A DNA stretch of 10,093 nucleotides, from NCBI GenBank assembly GCA_050299435.1, contig JBNKVX010000102.1:1-10093 (forward strand). The letters are read 5' to 3'. The DNA comes from 1162T-S-0a-05 sp050299435. GTDB taxonomy: Bacteria; Pseudomonadota; Gammaproteobacteria; Pseudomonadales; Cellvibrionaceae. The notes beneath the pieces were generated by a model. That model worked only from the letters and a program-made list of their open reading frames with translations. It made no database searches and had not been told where the DNA came from. This document shows, one piece after another, positions 1 through 6,789 of this stretch (positions are counted from its first letter, which is position 1; the number at the start of each line of letters is the position of its first letter). A program made the translations under genes and the position numbers.

Positions 1-2
1 TA

Positions 3-155
3 TTTTCATTTAACTGTTTTGCCATGGATAAACTTAGTTTAAAAGAAGAGACTCAGGTTAATCAAATTTGTAAAACAGTTGAAGATTATTTTAAAAAGGC
101 GAGTTTGGCCTTAAAAAATAAAGAAATAAAAATATTAAACTCGACAGGCAAATAA
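3..155 (+). CDS. C-terminal tail of an unidentified upstream gene (partial)
   Basis: This reading frame is open from the left edge of the window and stops with TAA at 153-155, giving about 50 residues. The visible peptide is lysine-rich and ends in KILNSTGK. An ATG lies at 24, but no Shine-Dalgarno sequence precedes it, so a protein entering from outside the window is more likely than a 43-aa gene. An open frame this long in such AT-rich DNA is unlikely by chance, which supports real coding. No family is recognisable; two cysteines are present, but no CxxC-type motif. It ends 84 bases before tcmP in the same direction and may belong to the same operon. It could be the missing partner of TcmP, but nothing in the tail shows this. 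Confidence 0.5.
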   Translation, partial: FSFNCFAMDKLSLKEETQVNQICKTVEDYFKKASLALKNKEIKILNSTGK

Positions 156-160
156 CTGAA

Positions 161-185
161 CTCTGCTAATCAAGCAAGAGCAGAG
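161..185 (+). other. Hairpin between upstream gene tail and tcmP
   Basis: CTCTGCT (161-167) and AGCAGAG (179-185) form a perfect 7-bp stem with an 11-base loop, five bases after the upstream stop codon. No T-run follows, so it is not a standard intrinsic terminator. It could be an mRNA-stabilising or attenuating structure, or a binding site. Confidence 0.35.
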
Positions 186-239
186 GACCTGATCTCGTAC
201 AATCAAAAATCAATCTTTATTCTTTAGACGGATAGGAAA

Positions 240-1346
240 ATGAAAGGCGATAAATTCTTTGATGAAACCCGAGAACAGTCTTTGGTCAAAGCAACCATCG
301 TAGAAAAGTACTTTGGTGCCTGGTCGCAGATTATTACTGGTGCGCAAAAACGCTACCAGCAACATGCTCAGAAAATCGGGTATGTTGACTTGTTTGCTGG
401 CCCCGGCCGATACAAAGATGGCGCTATATCAACTCCTCTACGGGTTTTAAATACAGCATTACAAAATGAGCAACTACATGATCGCCTTATCACAATCTTT
501 AATGACAAAGACGAAAATCATGTAAGAACACTATCAGAAGCAATTAGTGATTTGGAACAAATCAAGTTATTAAAGCATGCTCCTCAGATTTGGAATGAGG
601 AAGTAGGGGACAATATTGCGCTCCAGTTCGAGAAGATGAGTGTCATACCGGTACTCGCTTTTATTGACCCCTGGGGATACAAAGGTTTATCCCTTAGACT
701 CGTAAACGCTTTTTTAAAAGATTGGGGCTGTGACTGCCTTTTCTTTTTTAACTATGCTCGTATCAACGCGGGTCTTTCAAATTCAAAGGTACGAAGACAC
801 ATGGAAGCGTTGTTCGAATCACATACACAAGCTTTAATTGACCGTGTTACAGGTTTGCCCCCCGAAGAGAGAGAGGCATTGATCGTCGAAGGCATTGCAA
901 ATGCGCTCAAAACCTATGGTCACCGTTATGTGTTACCGTTTTGTTTCAAAAATGAGAGTGGCAAAAGGACAACTCATCACCTCATATTTGTAACAAAGCA
1001 CTTTAAAGGATATGAAGTGATGAAGGAAATCATGGCAAAAGAAAGTTCCACCGATCACCAAGGAGTGGCGTCGTTTCAGTACATGCCTGCTGCGGCTCTC
1101 TCACAGGGATTACTTTTTGAGCTGAATAGACCTTTGAACTCACTAAAAGATTTGCTGTTGTTGGATTTTTCCGGCCAGTCTCTAACGATGATAGATATTT
1201 ACCGTCAACACAGTATCGATAAGCCATTTTTAAATAAACATTATAAAACTGTGTTAAAGGAGATGGAGGAAGAGGGTTTGATAAAAACAAGTGGTAGGAA
1301 ATCGAAAAGAGGCTTTGCGGACAATATTTTATGCGTGTTCCCATGA
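240..1346 (+). CDS. tcmP: Three-Cys-motif partner protein TcmP
   Basis: The 368-aa protein matches the TcmP family from its N-terminal FFDE...SLVKATIVEKYF block onward. YVDLFAGPG at residues 48-56 resembles the SAM-binding motif I of class I methyltransferases. An acidic loop (IFNDKDE, 86-92) fits motif II, and FIDPWG (141-146) sits where motif IV (DPPY-like) is expected. The family block FFFNYARIN follows at 168-176, and HHLIFVTKHFKGYEVM at 246-261. Residues about 310-368 look like a winged-helix domain. The reaction is not established; methyltransferase activity is inferred from motifs. TcmP is normally encoded beside a three-Cys-motif (Gp37/Gp68-like, DUF5131) protein, which is not visible here. 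AGGA at 234-237 is only 2 bases from the ATG, though GGA at 230-232 gives better spacing. The helicase-nuclease gene starts 54 bases downstream, suggesting co-transcription. Confidence 0.87.
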   Translation: MKGDKFFDETREQSLVKATIVEKYFGAWSQIITGAQKRYQQHAQKIGYVDLFAGPGRYKDGAISTPLRVLNTALQNEQLHDRLITIFNDKDENHVRTLSEAISDLEQIKLLKHAPQIWNEEVGDNIALQFEKMSVIPVLAFIDPWGYKGLSLRLVNAFLKDWGCDCLFFFNYARINAGLSNSKVRRHMEALFESHTQALIDRVTGLPPEEREALIVEGIANALKTYGHRYVLPFCFKNESGKRTTHHLIFVTKHFKGYEVMKEIMAKESSTDHQGVASFQYMPAAALSQGLLFELNRPLNSLKDLLLLDFSGQSLTMIDIYRQHSIDKPFLNKHYKTVLKEMEEEGLIKTSGRKSKRGFADNILCVFP

Positions 1347-1400
1347 ACGTAACTTACTTATTAGATGCTCATTGCTACGAACCAAGCTTGAGGACAGATT

Positions 1401-3944
1401 ATGCCAATTAACTTTGAAAAACGATCACCTAACAAGGGAACGGAAAAAAAGGTACATCCATGCGAAATTTACGACACCCTGGATAGGAATGCCAACAAAG
1501 GTCCTCTTCGCGTACCTGTCCAAAATGCCGTTTTGGATAATTGGTTTGTAAATTACCGAAATCAACGCGACGTAATATTGAAATTACCAACCGGAGAAGG
1601 TAAAACTCTCATTGGGCTATTGATACTGCAATCGAAGATAAACCAGAAAAAGGGATCGTGCTTGTATATTTGTCCAAACAAGTATCTAGCCGACCAGGTT
1701 CGCATACAGGCGGATGAATTCGGTATCCACCACTGTGCAATAAATGAGAATGGACTCCCGGAAGATTTTATCAACGGGGAAAAAATATTGATCACGCACG
1801 CCCAAATAGTTTTTAACGGGCGCAGCACAAACTTCGGCATAGGACAGGATTCGATAGAGGTTGAAAACATCCTTTTGGATGACGCACACAGCTGTATTGA
1901 AATCATAAAAACAGCTAGTAAATTCCGAATACCGCGATCGTCAGATTGCTACCACGAGTTGTTACAGATTTTCGGTGACGCTCTAAAAAGCCAAGGGGCT
2001 GGAACCTATGCAGATATCTGCAATGAATCTAAAAGCGCAATACTTGCCGTGCCTTACTGGGAATGGGAGAGCAAACAAGATGAAGTTATTCAGATCCTTT
2101 CAAAGTACAATAAAAGTATGGATAAATCAGTATGGTTTGTCTGGGATTTATTAAAGGATAATCTTGATAATTGCACGGCTGTATTTTCTGGCGCGGGTAT
2201 TGAAATATCACCAAGATTATTACCGATGGAGATGTTCGGCGCATTTTACAACGCTTCTCATCGTGTATTTATGTCAGCAACCATTTCAAACGATTCATTT
2301 TTTATTCGCGACCTTGGATTGACCAAGGAGGTTATAGAGATGCCATTAACTTTTGATAAAAAATGGTCTGGCGAAAAGATGGTGCTGATTCCCTCACTAA
2401 TCGATGGCAGCTTAACAAGAGAATCTCTTGTAAATTGGATAGGTAAATGGCGGAACACAAATTATGGTGTAGTCGCCATTACTCCCAGCAACTGGCATAA
2501 GAAAATATGGGAAAGCCTTGGATCGACTGCCGTTGACGCAAGCAATCTTTTAGAGGAAGTGGAAAAACTAAAACTAGGGCACTTTCCAAGCCCTGTTGTT
2601 ATGGCAGCCAAGTATGACGGTGTAGACCTTCCTGACAATATGTGCCGTATCTTGGTAATCGATTCGCTACCTATCACAGAAACTATCACCGAAAAATATA
2701 TTGAATGCTGTATCCCTAATAGCACCTTTACACAAATCAAAACCGCACAAACAATTGAGCAAGGCTTAGGGCGCGCAGTAAGGGGCGAAAAAGACTATTG
2801 TGTCGTCTTGCTTCTTGGCAACGATCTCGTCAAACAGATACGCTTCAAAGGGTCTCGGCCATACCTCTCGCCACAAACACGCAAACAAATCGACATAGGG
2901 TTAGACTTAGCAAAGTACGCAAGAGAAGACATGGATGAGTCGCAAAACTATATTCAAATGCTCATCTCTGTCATTAATCAAGGGTTGGGGCGAGATGAAT
3001 CTTGGAAACAGTTTTATATTAGTAATATGGATTCAATTGACCTCGATGATAGTCGATCTACCGAAATCAGCGATGAGATGCTCATCCAGGAGCGCAAGGC
3101 AGAATGTTATCACTCAGAAGGAAAACACACTGACGCAGCCAACGCGATCCAAGTTTTGCTTGACAAACACTCTGCCACGCTTTCTAAAGAAGAACGCGGA
3201 TGGTATCTACAAGAAATGTCTCGGTATTTATACGCTCAAAATCGCGTCGAAGGAATGGCGATGCAAGTGAACGCACACAGGACCAATAAACGATTATTCC
3301 TTCCCCCGGAAGGATACCAGTTCACAAAGATTGATCTGAAAGCGCATGAGCGGATAGAAAATATTAAAAGCCTAATTGGTCAGTACGACGAATTCGAGGA
3401 TTTTCTTGTTTATATGGACGATGTGTTTTCGCGTTTAGTTTTTGGTGTTAAATCAGAGCGATTCGAAAGTGCTGTTGACGAATTGGGCAAGCTTCTCGGT
3501 TTTAATACTGAGCGACCAGACTCAAATTGGAAGTCTGGACCTGACAATTTATGGGCTATCAAAAACGGTGAATATCTATTTATCGAATGTAAAAGTGAAG
3601 TGCTGCTAACGCGTGCTGAGATTTTAAAAGATGAAACGGGTCAATTTAATAATAACATCGCTTGGTTTAAACGATTTTATCCAGGCGCAAAGGTAGTTTA
3701 TTCCATCATTATTCCAACAAAAAAAGTGAAATCAAATACAGGTTTCAATGAATCGGTGGTAGTGCTTAGAGAGCGCGGTTTGAAGAACCTTGTATCTAAT
3801 GCCCGAGCGTTTGTTTTGGGATTCAAAAACAGTGACCTAAAGAGTTTGTCAGATAATTTTATTCATCAGTCTATACACCAGCACAATTTAGACGCTGACG
3901 GTCTGATTGAATACTATTTTGAATCAACTCTGTTAGTTAACTAA
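1401..3944 (+). CDS. XPD/DinG-like SF2 helicase fused to a PD-(D/E)XK-type nuclease
   Basis: This 847-aa protein carries the helicase motifs in order: Walker A LPTGEGKT (62-69), DDAH as motif II (160-163), MSATIS (291-296), YDGVDLPDN (405-413) and QGLGRAVRG (454-462). Motifs V and VI, and SATIS followed by a DLGL block, resemble the XPD/Rad3/DinG branch. The four-cysteine iron-sulfur arrangement of that branch is not evident between motifs I and II. Residues about 560-620 look like helical TPR-type repeats. The C-terminus has E689, GPD (713-715) and IECK (728-731), the pattern of a PD-(D/E)XK nuclease. GAGGA at 1390-1394 is a good ribosome site 6 bases before the ATG, and an in-frame stop at 1389 excludes earlier starts. 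ATP-driven translocation with DNA or RNA cleavage is inferred. Pairing with TcmP suggests a defence role. I do not recognise a named system. Confidence 0.85.
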   Translation: MPINFEKRSPNKGTEKKVHPCEIYDTLDRNANKGPLRVPVQNAVLDNWFVNYRNQRDVILKLPTGEGKTLIGLLILQSKINQKKGSCLYICPNKYLADQVRIQADEFGIHHCAINENGLPEDFINGEKILITHAQIVFNGRSTNFGIGQDSIEVENILLDDAHSCIEIIKTASKFRIPRSSDCYHELLQIFGDALKSQGAGTYADICNESKSAILAVPYWEWESKQDEVIQILSKYNKSMDKSVWFVWDLLKDNLDNCTAVFSGAGIEISPRLLPMEMFGAFYNASHRVFMSATISNDSFFIRDLGLTKEVIEMPLTFDKKWSGEKMVLIPSLIDGSLTRESLVNWIGKWRNTNYGVVAITPSNWHKKIWESLGSTAVDASNLLEEVEKLKLGHFPSPVVMAAKYDGVDLPDNMCRILVIDSLPITETITEKYIECCIPNSTFTQIKTAQTIEQGLGRAVRGEKDYCVVLLLGNDLVKQIRFKGSRPYLSPQTRKQIDIGLDLAKYAREDMDESQNYIQMLISVINQGLGRDESWKQFYISNMDSIDLDDSRSTEISDEMLIQERKAECYHSEGKHTDAANAIQVLLDKHSATLSKEERGWYLQEMSRYLYAQNRVEGMAMQVNAHRTNKRLFLPPEGYQFTKIDLKAHERIENIKSLIGQYDEFEDFLVYMDDVFSRLVFGVKSERFESAVDELGKLLGFNTERPDSNWKSGPDNLWAIKNGEYLFIECKSEVLLTRAEILKDETGQFNNNIAWFKRFYPGAKVVYSIIIPTKKVKSNTGFNESVVVLRERGLKNLVSNARAFVLGFKNSDLKSLSDNFIHQSIHQHNLDADGLIEYYFESTLLVN

Positions 3945-4020
3945 GTGCTCGACGAGCAAATCATCAATAATGGTCAAATTGAATCGTTCAGGTGGAAACT
4001 TCGGAGCTTGGCGGCCACTA

Positions 4021-4142
4021 ATCGACAGGGGGGTAGTCATACCTTAGATAATGCGCTTATTAATTTCACATACCTGTCAGTATTCGACATAGCATATCAA
4101 AGCCGCTAAACTATAGGTATCCAAATATCACAGGTATTTCGC
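4021..4142 (+). repeat. Cluster of four ATACCT/AGGTAT motifs upstream of the recombinase
   Basis: ATACCT occurs at 4039-4044 and 4070-4075, and its reverse complement AGGTAT at 4115-4120 and 4132-4137. The second and fourth extend to a perfect 8-bp inverted pair, ATACCTGT (4070-4077) and ACAGGTAT (4130-4137). The last copy covers the weak ribosome site of the recombinase gene, and the third adjoins a possible -10 box. Such a cluster could bind the recombinase (resolution or attachment accessory sites) or a repressor. The arms are not spaced like a standard 6-8 bp tyrosine-recombinase core. A run of six G (4028-4033) lies just before the first motif. The rest of the 3945-4142 spacer shows only a small TGCTC/GAGCA dyad after the helicase stop. 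Confidence 0.45.
4084..4112 (+). promoter_or_regulatory. Possible sigma70 promoter of the recombinase gene
   Basis: TCGACA (4084-4089, one mismatch to TTGACA) and TAAACT (4107-4112, four of six matches to TATAAT) are separated by 17 bases. Transcription would start near 4119 and leave a short leader of about 25 bases. The AGGTAT motif at 4115-4120 would overlap the start site, which would suit autoregulation. Confidence 0.35.
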
Positions 4143-5390
4143 ATGCCCACCAACATTCCCAAGCCAGTCGCCTTATTTCCAGCGCATCCAGAACTCAAGT
4201 CGCTGGACTTTGGTGAATACAAGGACCTCAAGCAGTTTCTTGACTCTGGTGAAACCTGGTGGCAAACCCACTGGAGCTGGGGCCGAGAGTTCCTCAGTTA
4301 TATCGGCCGAAACAAATCCGAACACACATTCACGCGATTCAGGAGCGAAACCGAACGGTTCCTGTTATGGGTTTTTCTTTTTAAATTCAAGCCTATGGAG
4401 CAACTGCGCAAGGCCGATATTCTGGAATACGCGGACTTTTGTTGGCAGCCGCCAGTTTCCTGGATCTGCACCGCGAACCATGAAAAGTTTGTTTTCCATA
4501 GCGGGCATTACACACAGAATCCCTTGTGGGCACCATTCAAACTTCAGCTACCCAAGAAAGCCTCGGACGACCAGATTTTAGACAAAAAAAAATATAAGCC
4601 ATCTCAACAGACGCTCGCAGCCATGTTTACCGCCGTGATTGCGTTTTACAAGTTTTTGATGAATGAAGAGTATCTATACGGTAATCCGGCACAAATCGCC
4701 AAGTCTGATTGTCGTCATTTCATCAAGGATGCTCAGGTCAAAGAAATTAGGCGCTTGTCAGAATCTCAGTGGCAGTATGTCTTTAATGTTGCGTTGGAGC
4801 TGGCAAATCAAGACAGAATTTACGAACGCAGCTTGTTTGTGATTACCGCGCTAAAAACGCTGTTTTTACGTATTTCTGAGCTGTCCGAACGCCCAAATTG
4901 GACACCGGTGATGAGTCATTTTTGGCAGGACTCTGACGGTAACTGGTGGCTGAAAATATTTGGCAAAGGTAGAAAACTACGAGACATTACGGTCCCAAAC
5001 AGCTTTATCGATTATCTCAAACGATACCGGCAATTTCGTGGCCTGAGCCCCCTACCATCCTCAGGCGAAAATCATCCTATTGTCGAAAAAATCCGTGGTC
5101 AGGGCGGGATGACATCCAGACAGCTCATTCGAATCGTCCAGCAGGTTTTTGATATGGCCTACGAGAAAATGAAGAACGCTGAGGGTGAAGACAATGCGCG
5201 CAAGCTGCGAGAAGCTTCCTCGCATTGGTTGAGGCACACCGGCGCAAGTATGGAAGTTGAGCGCGGCCGCGCTCTGAAAGATTTATCTGAAGATCTGGGA
5301 CACTCAAGTATGGCGACCACCGACACCATCTATGTACAGACAGAAAATCGCGTTCGTGCTGAAAGCGGAAAAAACAGGAAAGTAAATTAG
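4143..5390 (+). CDS. Tyrosine-type site-specific recombinase/integrase
   Basis: The 415-aa protein has the complete tyrosine recombinase catalytic set: R243 in LFLRISEL, K275 in FGKGRK, H361 and R364 in HWLRHTGA, H387 in LGHSSM and the nucleophile Y397 in DTIYVQ. Residues about 40-175 form a helical SAM-like core-binding domain, with an insertion rich in aromatics (QPPVSW to PLWAPF, about 102-132) that makes it longer than XerC/XerD or TnpI. It would cut and rejoin DNA through a 3'-phosphotyrosyl intermediate. The next upstream in-frame stop is at 4107 with no start codon between, so ATG 4143 is the start; the ribosome site is weak (AGG at 4132). Two roles fit: resolving transposition cointegrates of the downstream Tn3-type element, or integrating an island. 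The former is favoured by the neighbouring tnpA. It is not the serine resolvase usual for Tn3. Confidence 0.93.
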   Translation: MPTNIPKPVALFPAHPELKSLDFGEYKDLKQFLDSGETWWQTHWSWGREFLSYIGRNKSEHTFTRFRSETERFLLWVFLFKFKPMEQLRKADILEYADFCWQPPVSWICTANHEKFVFHSGHYTQNPLWAPFKLQLPKKASDDQILDKKKYKPSQQTLAAMFTAVIAFYKFLMNEEYLYGNPAQIAKSDCRHFIKDAQVKEIRRLSESQWQYVFNVALELANQDRIYERSLFVITALKTLFLRISELSERPNWTPVMSHFWQDSDGNWWLKIFGKGRKLRDITVPNSFIDYLKRYRQFRGLSPLPSSGENHPIVEKIRGQGGMTSRQLIRIVQQVFDMAYEKMKNAEGEDNARKLREASSHWLRHTGASMEVERGRALKDLSEDLGHSSMATTDTIYVQTENRVRAESGKNRKVN

Positions 5391-5871
5391 TGACTTGCTG
5401 CTCTCAAGCTCTGTAGGCTATTTGCTCTTATCGCTGGCCACCTAGGGCGCTTCGCAGATTCCATTACATGTTTTTCGACAGGAGGAACTCATATCCGGTC
5501 GACACGCATATTAGCCAGTCCTCCCAGGCAATTCAAAGCCCACCGCAACTGATCCCACCTCATTCCTACCTACCGCGCTTAGGTCATATACATTTCAACT
5601 CTCAAAAACCAGCCATATCAATCAGCTACCGCCTAAACGATTGTCGATGTCTCCTTATGAACAGACTTAAAGACGAGAACATCCAAATGAATACAGACTA
5701 CTTTTTTCCCAGCATCATTCGTTCTAAAATTGTATGAAATATTTTTGAAGAGAATGGCTGAGCCCAGCTTGCCAGACTAAAAAACAAGCAGACACACAGA
5801 TATTGCACAGAAATGGTGCATTTTTTGGATCATACAATCCAAAATTTGCACGAAATTGGAGCGAAAAGCAG
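5391..5871. other. 481-bp spacer without a convincing gene; possible recombination or regulatory region
   Basis: The spacer lies between the recombinase stop and the preferred SprT start. An 89-codon open frame (5468-5737) is present, but it lacks a ribosome site, is rich in proline, serine and histidine, and resembles no family, so it is judged non-coding. A loose nested dyad is centred near 5501: GGAGGA (5481-5486) against TCCTCC (5519-5524), ATAT at 5491 and 5508, and palindromic GTCGAC at 5498-5503. A terminator-like hairpin lies at 5804-5826. In some Tn3 elements with tyrosine recombinases the resolution site lies next to the recombinase gene, so this region is a candidate for one. Confidence 0.4.
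5804..5826 (+). terminator. Weak intrinsic terminator-like hairpin upstream of the SprT-like gene
   Basis: TGCAC (5804-5808) and GTGCA (5816-5820) form a 5-bp stem with a 7-base loop, followed directly by six T (5821-5826). The stem is short, so termination would be partial. It would reduce read-through from the recombinase gene into the protease gene. It overlaps the TTG at 5803, which argues against that codon as a start. Confidence 0.4.
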
Positions 5872-6720
5872 GTGCTAGAAGAAAAACCGACAACAGAATG
5901 TTACCAGACGCTTTCGAGCGCGTATGACTATTTTAACAGCGCGTTGTTTGCCGGGCAATTGCCTGATGTCATCATCACATTTCACCGACAGCGCAAAGTG
6001 ATGGGTTATGCCTCCATCGGCCGATGGGTCAATGAAAAACGTCAATATGTAGATGAACTAGCCGTCAACCCTGAATACTTCGCAAAATACCCTCTGATCG
6101 AGATCTGCCAAACCCTGTGTCATGAGATGGCGCACATCTGGCAGGCTCACTATGGATCACCCGGACGACGGGGTTACCATAACGCCCAATGGGCCAAAAA
6201 GATGCTGCAAATAGGGTTGATCCCCTCATCCACTGGGAAGCCCGGTGGACAGAATACGGGGGAATGGATGATGGACTATGTCCTGCTAGAAGGCCCATTT
6301 CACAACGCCTGTAAAGAGCTTCTCAAAAAGGGTTATCGTCTGCCCTGGGTTGACCGCTATCCTGTCTATCGCCTGGAGCTACCTATTACCGCCTACGATG
6401 ACAAAGGCTCCGAATACGAACTGACCGAGAATTTAAATCCCAGACCCGCTGCGGCAGTCGCAGCCATGCGAGCAGAGCAAGACACTTCGGTAGTTATGAC
6501 TGAGCAGTCACTAAGCGAACGAGCATTTAGCAGTGAGCATGAAGAGGTTAGCCGGTTTTATGATGACGACAATCTCGGCGAGCTGATCACTTCAAAGCCA
6601 AAACCGCGATCGGGACGCATTAAATATGCGTGCAAAACATGCCATATCCAGCTTTGGGGCAAGCCTGGATTGAACGTAGTTTGTGGAGACTGTAACAAAA
6701 AACTAAGTGAGGTAATTTAG
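5872..6720 (+). CDS. SprT-like zinc metalloprotease with C-terminal zinc ribbon
   Basis: From the preferred GTG start the protein has 282 aa. It begins close to a family-typical block (PTTECYQTLSSAYDYFNSALF), then has GQLPDVIITF, the HEMAH metalloprotease signature (HExxH, 6121-6135) and a downstream histidine in GYHNAQWAKKM as probable third zinc ligand. The C-terminus has CxxC...CxxC (CKTC and CGDC), the SprT zinc ribbon. Relatives of the SprT/SPRTN/Wss1 group degrade proteins covalently attached to DNA; this activity is inferred here. The frame is open back to 5749 and a TTG at 5803 would add 23 residues. That TTG lies in a terminator-like hairpin and lacks a ribosome site, whereas GGAG (5858-5861) sits 10 bases before GTG 5872. 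The gene is flanked by a tyrosine recombinase and tnpA, suggesting a job in transposition or adduct repair. Confidence 0.85.
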   Translation: MLEEKPTTECYQTLSSAYDYFNSALFAGQLPDVIITFHRQRKVMGYASIGRWVNEKRQYVDELAVNPEYFAKYPLIEICQTLCHEMAHIWQAHYGSPGRRGYHNAQWAKKMLQIGLIPSSTGKPGGQNTGEWMMDYVLLEGPFHNACKELLKKGYRLPWVDRYPVYRLELPITAYDDKGSEYELTENLNPRPAAAVAAMRAEQDTSVVMTEQSLSERAFSSEHEEVSRFYDDDNLGELITSKPKPRSGRIKYACKTCHIQLWGKPGLNVVCGDCNKKLSEVI

Positions 6721-6723
6721 AAC

Positions 6724-6752
6724 TTGGGATAGAAGTTTTCAGAAAGGATAAT
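6724..6752 (+). promoter_or_regulatory. tnpA: Sigma70-like promoter of tnpA
   Basis: TTGGGA (6724-6729, four of six matches) and GATAAT (6747-6752, five of six matches) are separated by the optimal 17 bases. Transcription would begin near 6759, inside or just after the left arm of the following inverted repeat. The promoter lies four bases after the SprT-like stop codon, so tnpA can be expressed independently of the upstream genes. Confidence 0.5.
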
Positions 6753-6787
6753 AACACTCCCTTCCATAGATTAACATTAGGAGTGTT
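6753..6787 (+). promoter_or_regulatory. tnpA: Inverted repeat that can mask the tnpA ribosome binding site
   Basis: AACACTCC (6753-6760) and GGAGTGTT (6780-6787) are perfect 8-bp complements separated by 19 bases. The right arm contains most of the Shine-Dalgarno sequence AGGAG (6779-6783), 6 bases before the tnpA ATG. RNA reading through from upstream would fold and hide it. RNA starting at the local promoter near 6759 would lack most of the left arm and stay open. The same repeat could instead be a protein operator, because it abuts the -10 box. Confidence 0.5.
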
Positions 6788-6789
6788 CA

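Noticed and set aside
1291..1551. Open frame bridging the tcmP end and helicase start
   Set aside because: It is out of frame with both genes, overlaps well-supported coding sequence on both sides and has no ribosome site of its own.
4028..4067. GGGGGG run and following bases as a left Tn3 terminal repeat
   Set aside because: No matching partner could be found after tnpA, and the bases after the G-run match no Tn3-family repeat I can verify.
4049..4067. ATAATGCGC segment as a dif-like XerC/XerD site
   Set aside because: Only a short stretch resembles half of the E. coli dif site; the other arm does not match.
5468..5737. 89-codon open frame between recombinase and SprT-like genes
   Set aside because: No ribosome site, unusual composition rich in proline, serine and histidine, and no family resemblance; best treated as spacer.
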